Of a stretch of DNA of 7,356 nucleotides, positions 1-6,306 are shown piece after piece (the stretch's first letter is position 1; each line of letters begins with the position of its first letter). The DNA lies in NCBI GenBank assembly GCA_026389975.1, contig JAPLGV010000356.1, forward strand, positions 1-7,356, in the 5' to 3' direction. The notes under the pieces were generated by a model, which ran no database searches, had not been told where the DNA came from, and worked only from the letters and a program-made list of their open reading frames with translations. Made by a program: the position numbers and the translations under genes. Origin of the DNA: Chloroflexota bacterium (GTDB lineage: Bacteria > Chloroflexota > Anaerolineae > Anaerolineales > Villigracilaceae).

Positions 1-2
1 CA

Positions 3-107
3 CCCCTGACCCTGGTCAGCGGCTGGTACATGATCTACACATCCGGCGTCTGGACGCTGACCTACCGGGAGATCAAGGCACTCGAAGCCCCGTGCCCCGT
101 CCCGTAA
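3..107 (+). CDS. C-terminal tail of an unidentified membrane protein (5' end outside window)
   Basis: The frame starting at base 3 is open from the window edge to TAA at 105-107 and encodes about 34 residues. The first part is hydrophobic and aromatic-rich (LTLVSGWYMIYTSGVWTL), then comes a charged end (TYREIKALE), which looks like a last transmembrane segment with a cytoplasmic tail. The other two forward frames and the reverse frames look less protein-like. From about codon 29 the sequence is repeat DNA (copy at 89-161), so the last five residues (PCPVP) and the stop codon come from the repeat; the native C-terminus was probably different. It shows no similarity to the missing N-terminus of the dehydrogenase that follows. 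I do not recognise the family, and the call rests on a short stretch only. Confidence 0.4.
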   Translation, partial: PLTLVSGWYMIYTSGVWTLTYREIKALEAPCPVP

Positions 108-161
108 GAGATTCGGGATGATATGCTGAAACCGGGACTGTTTCGCTGGAACCGGGACTAC
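89..161 (-). repeat. Interspersed palindromic repeat, copy 1 (full length, inverted)
   Basis: These 73 bases are the exact reverse complement of 5066-5138, read base by base. Ordered in the sense orientation the element contains two 20-nt units starting AGTCCCGGTT, a core with the small hairpin TCCCG-(9 nt)-CGGGA, and a GC-rich end GGGACGGGGCACGGG. In this inverted orientation it carries stop codons in all three forward frames of the window. It separates a membrane-protein tail on the left from a dehydrogenase lacking its N-terminus on the right, so it marks a rearrangement breakpoint or an assembly join. Confidence 0.93.
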
Positions 162-953
162 GAAAGCGGCCAGCGCGTGGCGGTAGATCCGGCCATCCCG
201 TGCAGGCAATGCGAGCTTTGCCAGCACGGACATCCCAATCTGTGCGAAAGGGTGGCCTTTGCTGGGCACGGAGCCCAGGATGGTGCACTGCGCGAATGGA
301 TGGCCTGGGATGAGAGAAATTTATTCCCCATCCCCGATTCACTGACCTATGCTGACGGAGCCATGCTCGAACCGCTGGGAGTAGCCATCCATGCCGTGGA
401 CCTGGCTCACCTCAAGGCCGGAATGACGGTCGGAGTATTCGGCTGCGGGGCGATTGGCTTGCTGATCGTCCAGCTGGCCAGACTCTCCGGTTCGGCAACC
501 ATCATTGCAACAGACAAACTCGTCCACCGGGTGGAACCGGCATGCACCCTGGGGGCGACGAAAGCCATTTTGGCGGAAGGCGGGTCCGAGATCCAAGAAG
601 TGATGGCGGCGACTGGCGGCCGCGGTGTGGACATCGCTTTCGAAGTTGCCGGAGAGCAGGAGGCGGTCGAAATGTCATTTGCAGCCGTTCTCCCCGGGGG
701 AAAAGTCATCCTGGCGGGTATCCCGGCCAACGACCGCACGTCGTTTCCTGCCTCGGTGGCACGCCGCAAGGGGCTGACCATTAAAATGGTACGGCGCATG
801 AAACATACCTATCCACGTGCGATTGAGCTGGTTTCCAGAGGGCTGGTGGACGTACGCTCACTGGTGACGCATCGTTTTCCGCTGGTGAAAGCTGCCGAGG
901 CTTTTGCGGTCGCACAACGGCGTGAAGGTATCAAGGTCATTATCGAAATATAA
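123..953 (+). CDS. 5'-truncated zinc-dependent alcohol/polyol dehydrogenase (MDR family)
   Basis: This encodes a medium-chain NAD(P)-dependent dehydrogenase of the sorbitol/threonine dehydrogenase type, which would oxidise a polyol or sugar alcohol. Visible features are the four structural-zinc cysteines C27, C30, C33 and C41, the LEPLGVAIHAV segment with E83, and the Rossmann motif G107-x-G109-x-x-G112 followed by D130-region acidic residues. The C-terminus is intact. Family members are about 340-350 residues; about 80 N-terminal residues are missing, including the catalytic-zinc Cys (GICGSD-type motif) and His-Glu (GHE-type motif). The first 13 residues (MLKPGLFRWNRDY) are encoded by the repeat at 89-161, and the ATG has no convincing ribosome binding site. 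In the same frame a TAA lies at 105-107, so no longer version is possible here. It is probably a remnant without activity, or the product of a misjoined assembly. It ends 9 nt before araB, so the intact ancestor was likely the preceding gene of the ara operon. Confidence 0.85.
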   Translation: MLKPGLFRWNRDYESGQRVAVDPAIPCRQCELCQHGHPNLCERVAFAGHGAQDGALREWMAWDERNLFPIPDSLTYADGAMLEPLGVAIHAVDLAHLKAGMTVGVFGCGAIGLLIVQLARLSGSATIIATDKLVHRVEPACTLGATKAILAEGGSEIQEVMAATGGRGVDIAFEVAGEQEAVEMSFAAVLPGGKVILAGIPANDRTSFPASVARRKGLTIKMVRRMKHTYPRAIELVSRGLVDVRSLVTHRFPLVKAAEAFAVAQRREGIKVIIEI

Positions 954-957
954 GAGG
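952..957 (+). promoter_or_regulatory. Ribosome binding site of araB
   Basis: AAGAGG overlaps the stop codon of the dehydrogenase and ends 5 nt before the araB ATG at 963. This placement supports that start and suggests translation of the two genes was once coupled. Confidence 0.7.
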
Positions 958-962
958 TAGTT

Positions 963-2684
963 ATGAAATGTGCAGTTGGCGTTGATTTTGGCACTCTCTC
1001 CGGGCGTGCCGTGATCGTGGATGTTTCCAACGGGAAAGAACTGGCCACCGCCGTGCATGAATATCGCAACGGGGTGATCGACGAGTACCTGCGTTATAGT
1101 CCCGGTTCCAGCATATCATCCCGAATCTCTTACGGGACGGGGCCGGGTACCAATATCCGCCTTGAACCGGATTGGGCTCTGCAAGACCCCAACGACTACA
1201 TCGAGGTCTTCAAGAACACCATCCCCGCCGTGCTAAAAGAGAGCGCTGTCGACCCGGCAGACGTTATCGGTGTTGGGATCGATTTCACCGCCTGCACCAT
1301 GCTGCCCACCCGGGCTGATGGCACCCCGCTTTGCTTCCTGTCAGAATGGCGGGATAACCCCCATAGCTGGGTCAAACTATGGAAGCACCACGCCGCCCAA
1401 CCCGAGGCCAATCAACTCAACACCATTGCCCGCCAGGCTGGGTTTGGTAACATTCTCGATCGTTATGGCGGCAAGATCAGCTCCGAATGGTTCTTCCCCA
1501 AGGTCTGGCAAATTCTCAATGAGGCTCCCGAGGTCTACACAGCCGCGGACCGTATGCTCGAAGCTGCCGATTGGGTGGTCTGGCAACTGACCGGCGTGGA
1601 GACGCGCAACTCCTGCACGGCTGGCTATAAAGCCATGTGGTCCAAGACCGAAGGCTTCCCGCCCGCAGCATTCTTCAAAGCGCTCGACCCGCGTCTGGAG
1701 AATATTGTGGACGAGAAGATGAAACGGGACATCCTGCCTTTGGGAGCCAGGGCAGGCGGCATTACCGAACAAGCCGCGCAGTGGACGGGCTTGAAAGTGG
1801 GCACCGCTGTGGCGGTTGCAAACGTGGATGCCCACGTGGCTGTGCCTGCGGCGACTGTCACCGAAAGTGGACGGATGGTCATGATCATGGGCACCTCCAT
1901 CTGCCATATGGTGATTGGCGAAAGCGAAGAAATCGTTCCAGGCATGTGCGGCGTGGTTATGGATGGCATAATCCCTGATAAACCCGGCTTTGAAGCCGGA
2001 CAATCCTGTGTGGGTGACAATTTCCAATGGTTCACCGAAACCTGCGTACCCGAAACCTATGAAAAGGAAGCCCGTCAGCGCGGCATCAGTATCCATCAAC
2101 TGCTGGAAGAGAAAGCTGCCGCCCAAAAGCCCGGCGCGAGCGGTCTTTTGGCTCTCGATTGGTGGAATGGCAACCGTTCGGTGTTGGTGGATGTCGACCT
2201 GACCGGGATGATGTTGGGGATGACCCTGCTGACCAAACCCGAGGAAATCTACCGCGCCCTGATCGAGTCCACGGCTTACGGCACGCGACTGATTGTGGAA
2301 ACCTTCCAGAAGAACAATGTGCCCATCCGGGAATTGGTGGCCACGGGTGGGTTACCCGACCGCAACAAACTTCTGATGCAAATTTATGCGGATGTTACGG
2401 GGTTGCCGATCTACATCCCCGAGGCTACCCAAATTGGTGCAGTCGGCTCGGCCATGCATGGAGCAGTCGCGGCCGGTTCTGCTGCGGGCGGGTATGATAC
2501 CATTATAGATGCCAGTCTCAACATGGCCCACTTGCGTGAAGAGAGCTACCAGCCCATTGCAGAGAATAAAGCCATTTACGATAAGCTTTTTGCAGAGTAT
2601 GTGACATTGCACGATTATTTCGGCCGCGGTGAAAATGATGTCATGAAACGGCTCAAGGCGCTCAAAATACGTTGTTCGCAATAA
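963..2684 (+). CDS. araB: L-ribulokinase, with a repeat-encoded insertion
   Basis: This FGGY-family sugar kinase phosphorylates L-ribulose to L-ribulose 5-phosphate with ATP in the cytoplasm. The N-terminal GVDFGTLSGRAV (residues 6-17) is the ATPase-fold phosphate loop. GIDFTACTMLP (105-115), KISSEWFFPK (171-180), NVDAH with the probable catalytic Asp289, MIMGTS (307-312), FEAGQSCVGD (343-352) and LALDWWNGNRS (396-406) are all closely like Bacillus subtilis AraB. The end DVMKRLKALK (559-568) also matches that type. Length is 573 residues, about 13 more than the B. subtilis enzyme. The excess is explained by residues of about R44-G60: bases 1097-1143 are a copy of the local repeat, inserted in-frame. 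Removing 17 codons leaves VIDEYL-PGTNIRLEPDWAL, a normal-looking family sequence. The insert lies in a variable N-terminal loop away from the motifs above, so activity is plausibly kept (inference). Start is fixed by AAGAGG at 952-957 and by the family N-terminus. Confidence 0.97.
   Translation: MKCAVGVDFGTLSGRAVIVDVSNGKELATAVHEYRNGVIDEYLRYSPGSSISSRISYGTGPGTNIRLEPDWALQDPNDYIEVFKNTIPAVLKESAVDPADVIGVGIDFTACTMLPTRADGTPLCFLSEWRDNPHSWVKLWKHHAAQPEANQLNTIARQAGFGNILDRYGGKISSEWFFPKVWQILNEAPEVYTAADRMLEAADWVVWQLTGVETRNSCTAGYKAMWSKTEGFPPAAFFKALDPRLENIVDEKMKRDILPLGARAGGITEQAAQWTGLKVGTAVAVANVDAHVAVPAATVTESGRMVMIMGTSICHMVIGESEEIVPGMCGVVMDGIIPDKPGFEAGQSCVGDNFQWFTETCVPETYEKEARQRGISIHQLLEEKAAAQKPGASGLLALDWWNGNRSVLVDVDLTGMMLGMTLLTKPEEIYRALIESTAYGTRLIVETFQKNNVPIRELVATGGLPDRNKLLMQIYADVTGLPIYIPEATQIGAVGSAMHGAVAAGSAAGGYDTIIDASLNMAHLREESYQPIAENKAIYDKLFAEYVTLHDYFGRGENDVMKRLKALKIRCSQ
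1097..1143 (+). repeat. Interspersed palindromic repeat, copy 2 (short form, in-frame inside araB)
   Basis: The bases TAGTCCCGGTTCCA followed by the core GCATATCATCCCGAATCTCT and TACGGGACGGGGC match the copies at 3416-3497 and 5066-5138, but one 20-nt unit is missing. The join falls where the two units share CCCGGTT-CA, so slippage or recombination between them would produce it. It is read in the frame giving SPGSSISSRISYGTG. The whole extra segment, judged from the expected protein, is about 1092-1142 (51 nt, 17 codons), so the reading frame is preserved. Confidence 0.93.
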
Positions 2685-2720
2685 AAGCATTGCTAAGGTG
2701 AATGGATCAAGGTCAAACCC

Positions 2721-2726
2721 GAGGTG
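2721..2726 (+). promoter_or_regulatory. Ribosome binding site of araD
   Basis: GAGGTG lies 4 nt before the ATG at 2731 and supports that start. It stands in the 46-nt araB-araD spacer, in which I see no terminator. Confidence 0.65.
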
Positions 2727-2730
2727 AAAT

Positions 2731-3375
2731 ATGCTGCTTGAGAAATTACGCATGGAAGTCTGCGAATTGCATCAGGAATTGCCACGCAACAATCTGGTCG
2801 TCTGGACCAGTGGCAATATCAGCAGCCGCGACCCGGACAGCGGGCTGGTGGTCATCAAGCCGAGCGGTGTGATGTACCCTGATCTGACCCCGGACAAGAT
2901 GGTCGTGCTCGACCTGGACGGAAAGATTGTGGAGGGCACACTGAAGCCATCGTCTGACACGGCCACCCATCTCTATATTTACCGTCAACGCCCGGACGTA
3001 AACGGCATCGTCCATACCCATTCGCCGTTCGCCACGGCCTTCGCGGCAGTCGGCAAGCCCATCCCGCCGGTGCTGACCGCCATCTGTGATGAGTTTGGCG
3101 GCGAGATCCCGCTCGGCGGGTTTGCCCCGATTGGCGACGAAGCCATTGGCATGGAAGTAGTGTGCTCGATTGGCACCGGTCCCGCCATTTTGAGGCAAAA
3201 CCACGGCGTGTTTACGGTTGGCAAGTCGGCCAGAGCTGCCGTCAAGGCCGCAGTGATGGTCGAAGATGCGGCCCGTACGGTCTATTATGCCATGCAGTTA
3301 GGCGAACTGATCCCCATCCCGGACGAAATGGTCGCCCGCTTGCACAAACGCTACAAGGAACAATATGGACAGTAG
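2731..3375 (+). CDS. araD: L-ribulose-5-phosphate 4-epimerase (class II aldolase family)
   Basis: This protein interconverts L-ribulose 5-phosphate and D-xylulose 5-phosphate, a zinc-dependent retro-aldol epimerisation. Seen in the protein are GNIS (28-31), KPSG (43-46), LKPSSDT (71-77) with D76, the zinc ligands H95 and H97 in VHTHS, D120, and the third zinc histidine H158 in QNHGVF. H95, H97, D76 and D120 have the same numbers as the functional residues known in E. coli AraD. The C-terminus YGQ is typical of AraD, with Y212 corresponding to the catalytic tyrosine near the end of the E. coli enzyme. Length is 214 residues, about 17 shorter than E. coli; the missing part lies between D120 and H158. 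L-fuculose-phosphate aldolase is the closest alternative, but the location between araB and araA favours epimerase. The TAG stop lies exactly at the left edge of the composite repeat; because YGQ is the normal family end, the protein appears complete. Confidence 0.93.
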   Translation: MLLEKLRMEVCELHQELPRNNLVVWTSGNISSRDPDSGLVVIKPSGVMYPDLTPDKMVVLDLDGKIVEGTLKPSSDTATHLYIYRQRPDVNGIVHTHSPFATAFAAVGKPIPPVLTAICDEFGGEIPLGGFAPIGDEAIGMEVVCSIGTGPAILRQNHGVFTVGKSARAAVKAAVMVEDAARTVYYAMQLGELIPIPDEMVARLHKRYKEQYGQ

Positions 3376-3503
3376 TCCCGGTTTCCCGTAAGAGCGTCGG
3401 GACGATGCCAGCGAGGTAGTCCCGGTTCCCGGACGGGGCGAAACAGTCCCGGTTTCAGCATATCATCCCGAATCTCTTACGGGACGGGGCACGGGACAGT
3501 AGT
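3369..3503 (+). repeat. Interspersed palindromic repeat, copy 3 (composite, between araD and araA)
   Basis: Bases 3416-3497 form a complete sense copy, with a small GC-rich insertion (around 3430-3438) in the first 20-nt unit; 3438-3498 is identical to 5081-5141 over 61 nt. To its left, 3371-3415 begins like an element (AGTAGTCCCGGTTT) and continues with a diverged inverted core. That inverted core at 3384-3406 can pair with 3462-3484, with about three mismatches, making a stem of roughly 20 bp. GGACAGTAGT occurs at both outer edges (3367-3376 and 3494-3503), which could be a target duplication, although ACAGTAGT also precedes copy 4. The array starts at the araD stop codon and ends 18 nt before the araA ribosome binding site. 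Confidence 0.92.
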
Positions 3504-3521
3504 TTTACATCATCGCTTTAT

Positions 3522-3527
3522 GAGGAG
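3522..3527 (+). promoter_or_regulatory. Ribosome binding site of araA
   Basis: GAGGAG, a strong Shine-Dalgarno sequence, lies 6 nt before the ATG at 3534. It is outside the repeat array, so araA translation initiation appears intact. Confidence 0.8.
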
Positions 3528-3533
3528 AAAATC

Positions 3534-5039
3534 ATGTTGGATCTTAAGCAGCTCGAAGTCTGGTTTGTAACTGGCAGTCAACACCTTTATGGTCCAAAGA
3601 CACTGGAAAAGGTTGCCGAACATTCAAAGCAGATTGCGGAAACCTTGAATTTGTCGCCCCATATCCCCGTCAAGGTGGTTTTCAAGCCAGTGTTGACAAC
3701 CCCAGAATCTATCCGTGAGTTGTTCCTGGAAGCCAATTCGGCCAGGAATTGCATCGGGTTGATTACTTGGATGCATACCTTCTCTCCGGCTAAAATGTGG
3801 ATCGCGGGTCTGAGCTTATTGAAGAAACCATTTGTTCATTTACATACCCAGTTCAATCGTGAGATTCCCTGGTCTGAGATCGATATGGACTTTATGAATC
3901 TCAACCAGTCTGCCCATGGCGACCGGGAGTTTGGGTTCATCGGAACCCGCATGCGCCTGAATCGCAAAGTTGTCGTCGGTTTCTGGCAGGACAATGACGT
4001 TCAGGTCAGCCTGGGTGTCTGGGCACGTGCGGCCTGCGCCTGGCACGACGCTCAGGAATGCAGGGTCGCTCGTTTTGGCGACAATATGCGCGACGTGGCC
4101 GTGACCGAGGGCGATAAGGTCGAAGCCCAAATCCAGTTGGGATACAGCGTTTACGGTTTTGGCGTCGGCGACCTGGTCAAGGCCGTCAACCAAGTGGCAG
4201 ATGTGGACGTCGATCACCTTATCACAGAATATCTGGGTCTCTACGATGTTGTCCCCAACCTTCTGCCGGATGGCGAGAAGCACCAGTCCCTGCGTGAAGG
4301 AGCTCGCATTGAGCTCGGGCTGCGGCAATTCCTGGAAGCCGGTAACTTCAAGGCGTTCACTACCACCTTCGAAGATTTGTACGGGCTGGCCCAACTGCCT
4401 GGCATGGCTGTTCAGCGCTTGATGGCGGACGGCTACGGCTTTGGCGCGGAAGGTGACTGGAAGACCTCGGCACTGGTGCGTGCCATGAAAGTCATGAGCA
4501 CGGGCCTGAAAAAAGGCACCAGTTTCATGGAAGATTACACCTATCACTTCAGCCCGTCGGGCGACAAAGTACTGGGCGCGCACATGCTGGAAATCTGCTC
4601 TTCGATTGCTGCCACCAATCCCAAACTTGAAATCCTGCCGCTATCAATCGGCGGGAAAGCAGACCCGGTGCGCCTGGTCTTCGACTCACAAATTGGACCG
4701 GCAGTTGCCGCCTCCCTGGTAGACATGGGACAACGCTTCCGGCTGATCGTTAGCGAAGTGGACGCCGTCCCGACCGAAGCGCCCCTGCCAAAACTACCGG
4801 TGGCACGCGCTATGTGGCAACCCAGGCCGGATCTCAAGACTGCTGCCGCGGCGTGGATCCTCGCCGGGGGCGCACATCACACCAGTTTTAGCTATGATGT
4901 CACCTCAGAACACATGCAGGACTTTGCCGAGATGGCGGGAATTGAAATGCTGCTGATTGATGAGCATACCCGCTTGGCTGATTTCAAGAAAGAACTGCGC
5001 TGGAATGATTTGTATTACTCTTTTTTCAGAAATCGCTGA
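3534..5039 (+). CDS. araA: L-arabinose isomerase
   Basis: This enzyme converts L-arabinose to L-ribulose, the first step of the pathway, in the cytoplasm with a divalent metal (usually Mn2+). The 501-residue length equals the usual family length of about 500. The N-terminal EVWFVTGSQHLYG (8-20) is the family signature. The metal and catalytic residues are present at E306 (GAEGDWKT), E333 (SFMEDYTYHF), H350 (GAHMLE) and H449 (AGGAHHTSF), and the end RWNDLYYSF (489-497) matches E. coli AraA. No truncation or insertion is seen. Its order after araB and araD suggests co-transcription, but the 158-nt gap is almost filled by the composite repeat, whose hairpin might affect read-through or mRNA stability (inference). 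Confidence 0.98.
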   Translation: MLDLKQLEVWFVTGSQHLYGPKTLEKVAEHSKQIAETLNLSPHIPVKVVFKPVLTTPESIRELFLEANSARNCIGLITWMHTFSPAKMWIAGLSLLKKPFVHLHTQFNREIPWSEIDMDFMNLNQSAHGDREFGFIGTRMRLNRKVVVGFWQDNDVQVSLGVWARAACAWHDAQECRVARFGDNMRDVAVTEGDKVEAQIQLGYSVYGFGVGDLVKAVNQVADVDVDHLITEYLGLYDVVPNLLPDGEKHQSLREGARIELGLRQFLEAGNFKAFTTTFEDLYGLAQLPGMAVQRLMADGYGFGAEGDWKTSALVRAMKVMSTGLKKGTSFMEDYTYHFSPSGDKVLGAHMLEICSSIAATNPKLEILPLSIGGKADPVRLVFDSQIGPAVAASLVDMGQRFRLIVSEVDAVPTEAPLPKLPVARAMWQPRPDLKTAAAAWILAGGAHHTSFSYDVTSEHMQDFAEMAGIEMLLIDEHTRLADFKKELRWNDLYYSFFRNR

Positions 5040-5065
5040 TTTGACTGCTGAGATATGTAAACACA

Positions 5066-5140
5066 GTAGTCCCGGTTCCAGCGAAACAGTCCCGGTTTCA
5101 GCATATCATCCCGAATCTCTTACGGGACGGGGCACGGGAC
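5066..5140 (+). repeat. Interspersed palindromic repeat, copy 4 (full length, sense)
   Basis: This is the cleanest complete sense copy, lying in the 136-nt gap between araA and the oxidoreductase gene. It has two 20-nt units beginning at 5068 and 5088 (AGTCCCGGTT each), then the hairpin TCCCG-(9 nt)-CGGGA at about 5109-5127, then a GC-rich end. GTCCCG near the left end and CGGGAC at 5135-5140 are 6-nt inverted termini. It is the exact reverse complement of copy 1 over 73 nt and identical to copy 3 over 61 nt. The remainder of the gap (5040-5062 and 5141-5175) shows no clear terminator or promoter. Confidence 0.95.
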
Positions 5141-5175
5141 ATCTGACCGATTTCTTTCTGATGGGATCCCGATAA

Positions 5176-6306
5176 ATGAATCTTGATCAAGGGTTACAAC
5201 CAATCCGAGTTGCAATCATCGGCACAGCTGCTCGTTCGAGTTATCTGTATGGGCCAATGCTTAAAGCCCTCCCCGGCGATGTGAACCTTGTCTCTGTATG
5301 GGGGCGGACTTTGGAGTCTGCAAAAAAACTTGGAGAAGGCTTGGGCGTTCCCTGGTATACGGAGATTGAAAAACTGATCAAGGAGACGGGCCCTCAGATC
5401 GGAATTGTTTGTGTCGCATATCATGCCAATGGCGCAGTTGGTTTAATGGCAATTGAGCATGGATTGCATGTCCTATTTGAAACGCCAATTGCTCACAAGT
5501 TGAGCGAGGCGGATGCGATTATCCGTGCAGCGCGCCAGCGTGGGCTTAAAGTTGAGGTAGCGGAACAATTTCACCGCCGACCATTGGAACAGTTGAAACT
5601 CAAACTAATTGAGTCCGGATTATTCGGTCAGGTGTACCATGGCGTCAGTGTCCTGCGAAGTTATTTGGGATTTGATGCCAAGCCTGTCCAAGTCGTTGGT
5701 GCTATGCAACACAATCACCTTATGCCCCATTGGTCCAGATTGGCAGGTGAATTTGGCCCACGCGAGGAATTGCAAGAACATGGGATCATAACCTTTGAGG
5801 ATGGGCAATTAGGTATTTTCCACTGGACAGATGTGGGTTATGATTCGGCACTGCGCTGGTGGCGGAGCAGCAGGTTTTTGGCAGAAAAAGGAATGGGAAT
5901 TTCGGTTGGGATTGGGATAGATATAGACGAACAATTGACATTGCTTTCGCCGGATGGACAAGCTCCACTATTTATTACGATTGAAAGGCAATTTGAAAGA
6001 GTCGATGGGGGAGCTCTGGTGGCAATGATCGCTCACACAGGGAACCCGGAGCACCCCACTGTTCGCTGGGAAAACCCTTTCAAACCAGCAATAAAGGGAC
6101 ACGGTATCCAATGGCATGACGACGAGATCGGCGTTGCTGGTTGTTTGATGAGCCTGGTGAATGCGGTCCGGAATGATACAGTCCCCACTTATGGTGCTGA
6201 ACAGGCAAGATTGGATCAAGAAATTGTATTAGCCATCCAAAAGTCGGCAAAAGGAAATGGCATTCCAGTGAGATTACCACTGGATACATCTGAGGATGAA
6301 GCATGA
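5176..6306 (+). CDS. Gfo/Idh/MocA-family oxidoreductase with a Thr in the usual catalytic Lys position
   Basis: This is a predicted NAD(P)-dependent sugar or cyclitol oxidoreductase of unknown substrate. The N-terminal Rossmann domain starts with RVAIIGTAARSS (11-22), a divergent form of the family's glycine-rich nucleotide loop. VCVAYHANGAVGLMAIEHG (78-96) and HVLFETPIAHKLSEAD (98-113) align with the family pattern. The family's E-K-P motif reads E102-T103-P104 here, so the lysine that normally helps catalysis is absent. AEQFHRRP (129-136) begins the second, mixed alpha/beta domain. Length (376 residues) is normal. The ATG at 5176 directly follows a TAA and is preceded only by a weak GGGA at 5163-5166. 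The gene overlaps the next by 4 nt and is more AT-rich than araA. The role in arabinose metabolism is uncertain; it may process another sugar released from the same polysaccharide (inference). Confidence 0.82.
   Translation: MNLDQGLQPIRVAIIGTAARSSYLYGPMLKALPGDVNLVSVWGRTLESAKKLGEGLGVPWYTEIEKLIKETGPQIGIVCVAYHANGAVGLMAIEHGLHVLFETPIAHKLSEADAIIRAARQRGLKVEVAEQFHRRPLEQLKLKLIESGLFGQVYHGVSVLRSYLGFDAKPVQVVGAMQHNHLMPHWSRLAGEFGPREELQEHGIITFEDGQLGIFHWTDVGYDSALRWWRSSRFLAEKGMGISVGIGIDIDEQLTLLSPDGQAPLFITIERQFERVDGGALVAMIAHTGNPEHPTVRWENPFKPAIKGHGIQWHDDEIGVAGCLMSLVNAVRNDTVPTYGAEQARLDQEIVLAIQKSAKGNGIPVRLPLDTSEDEA
6292..6296 (+). promoter_or_regulatory. Ribosome binding site for the 6303 gene, inside the preceding gene
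   Basis: GAGGA lies 6 nt before the ATG at 6303, whose last two bases overlap the TGA of the oxidoreductase (ATGA). This supports the chosen start and translational coupling. Confidence 0.7.

Noticed and set aside
73..342. Reverse-strand open frame across repeat copy 1 and the start of the dehydrogenase
   Set aside because: It is open because the repeat lacks stops in that direction; the remainder is antisense to a clear dehydrogenase sequence.
1377..2126. Long reverse-strand open frame opposite araB
   Set aside because: The + strand frame is an unmistakable ribulokinase; the antisense frame is a by-product of its codon use.
3369..3503. Insertion sequence or MITE with a transposase partner
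   Set aside because: No transposase is present and the termini are only about 6 nt of inverted sequence; the possible target duplication is ambiguous because part of it also borders copy 4.
3840..4583. Long reverse-strand open frame opposite araA
   Set aside because: The + strand encodes complete, motif-intact L-arabinose isomerase.
5109..5127. Rho-independent terminator formed by the repeat hairpin
   Set aside because: The stem is only 5 bp and is followed by GC-rich sequence rather than a T run.
89..5140. CRISPR array
   Set aside because: The copies are 1-2.3 kb apart, in both orientations, and vary in length; there is no regular spacer pattern and no cas gene.
4957..5175. Forward open frame running from inside araA through repeat copy 4 to just before the oxidoreductase start
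   Set aside because: Its first part is out of frame within a well-conserved gene and the rest is repeat DNA, which is open in all sense frames; no ribosome binding site.
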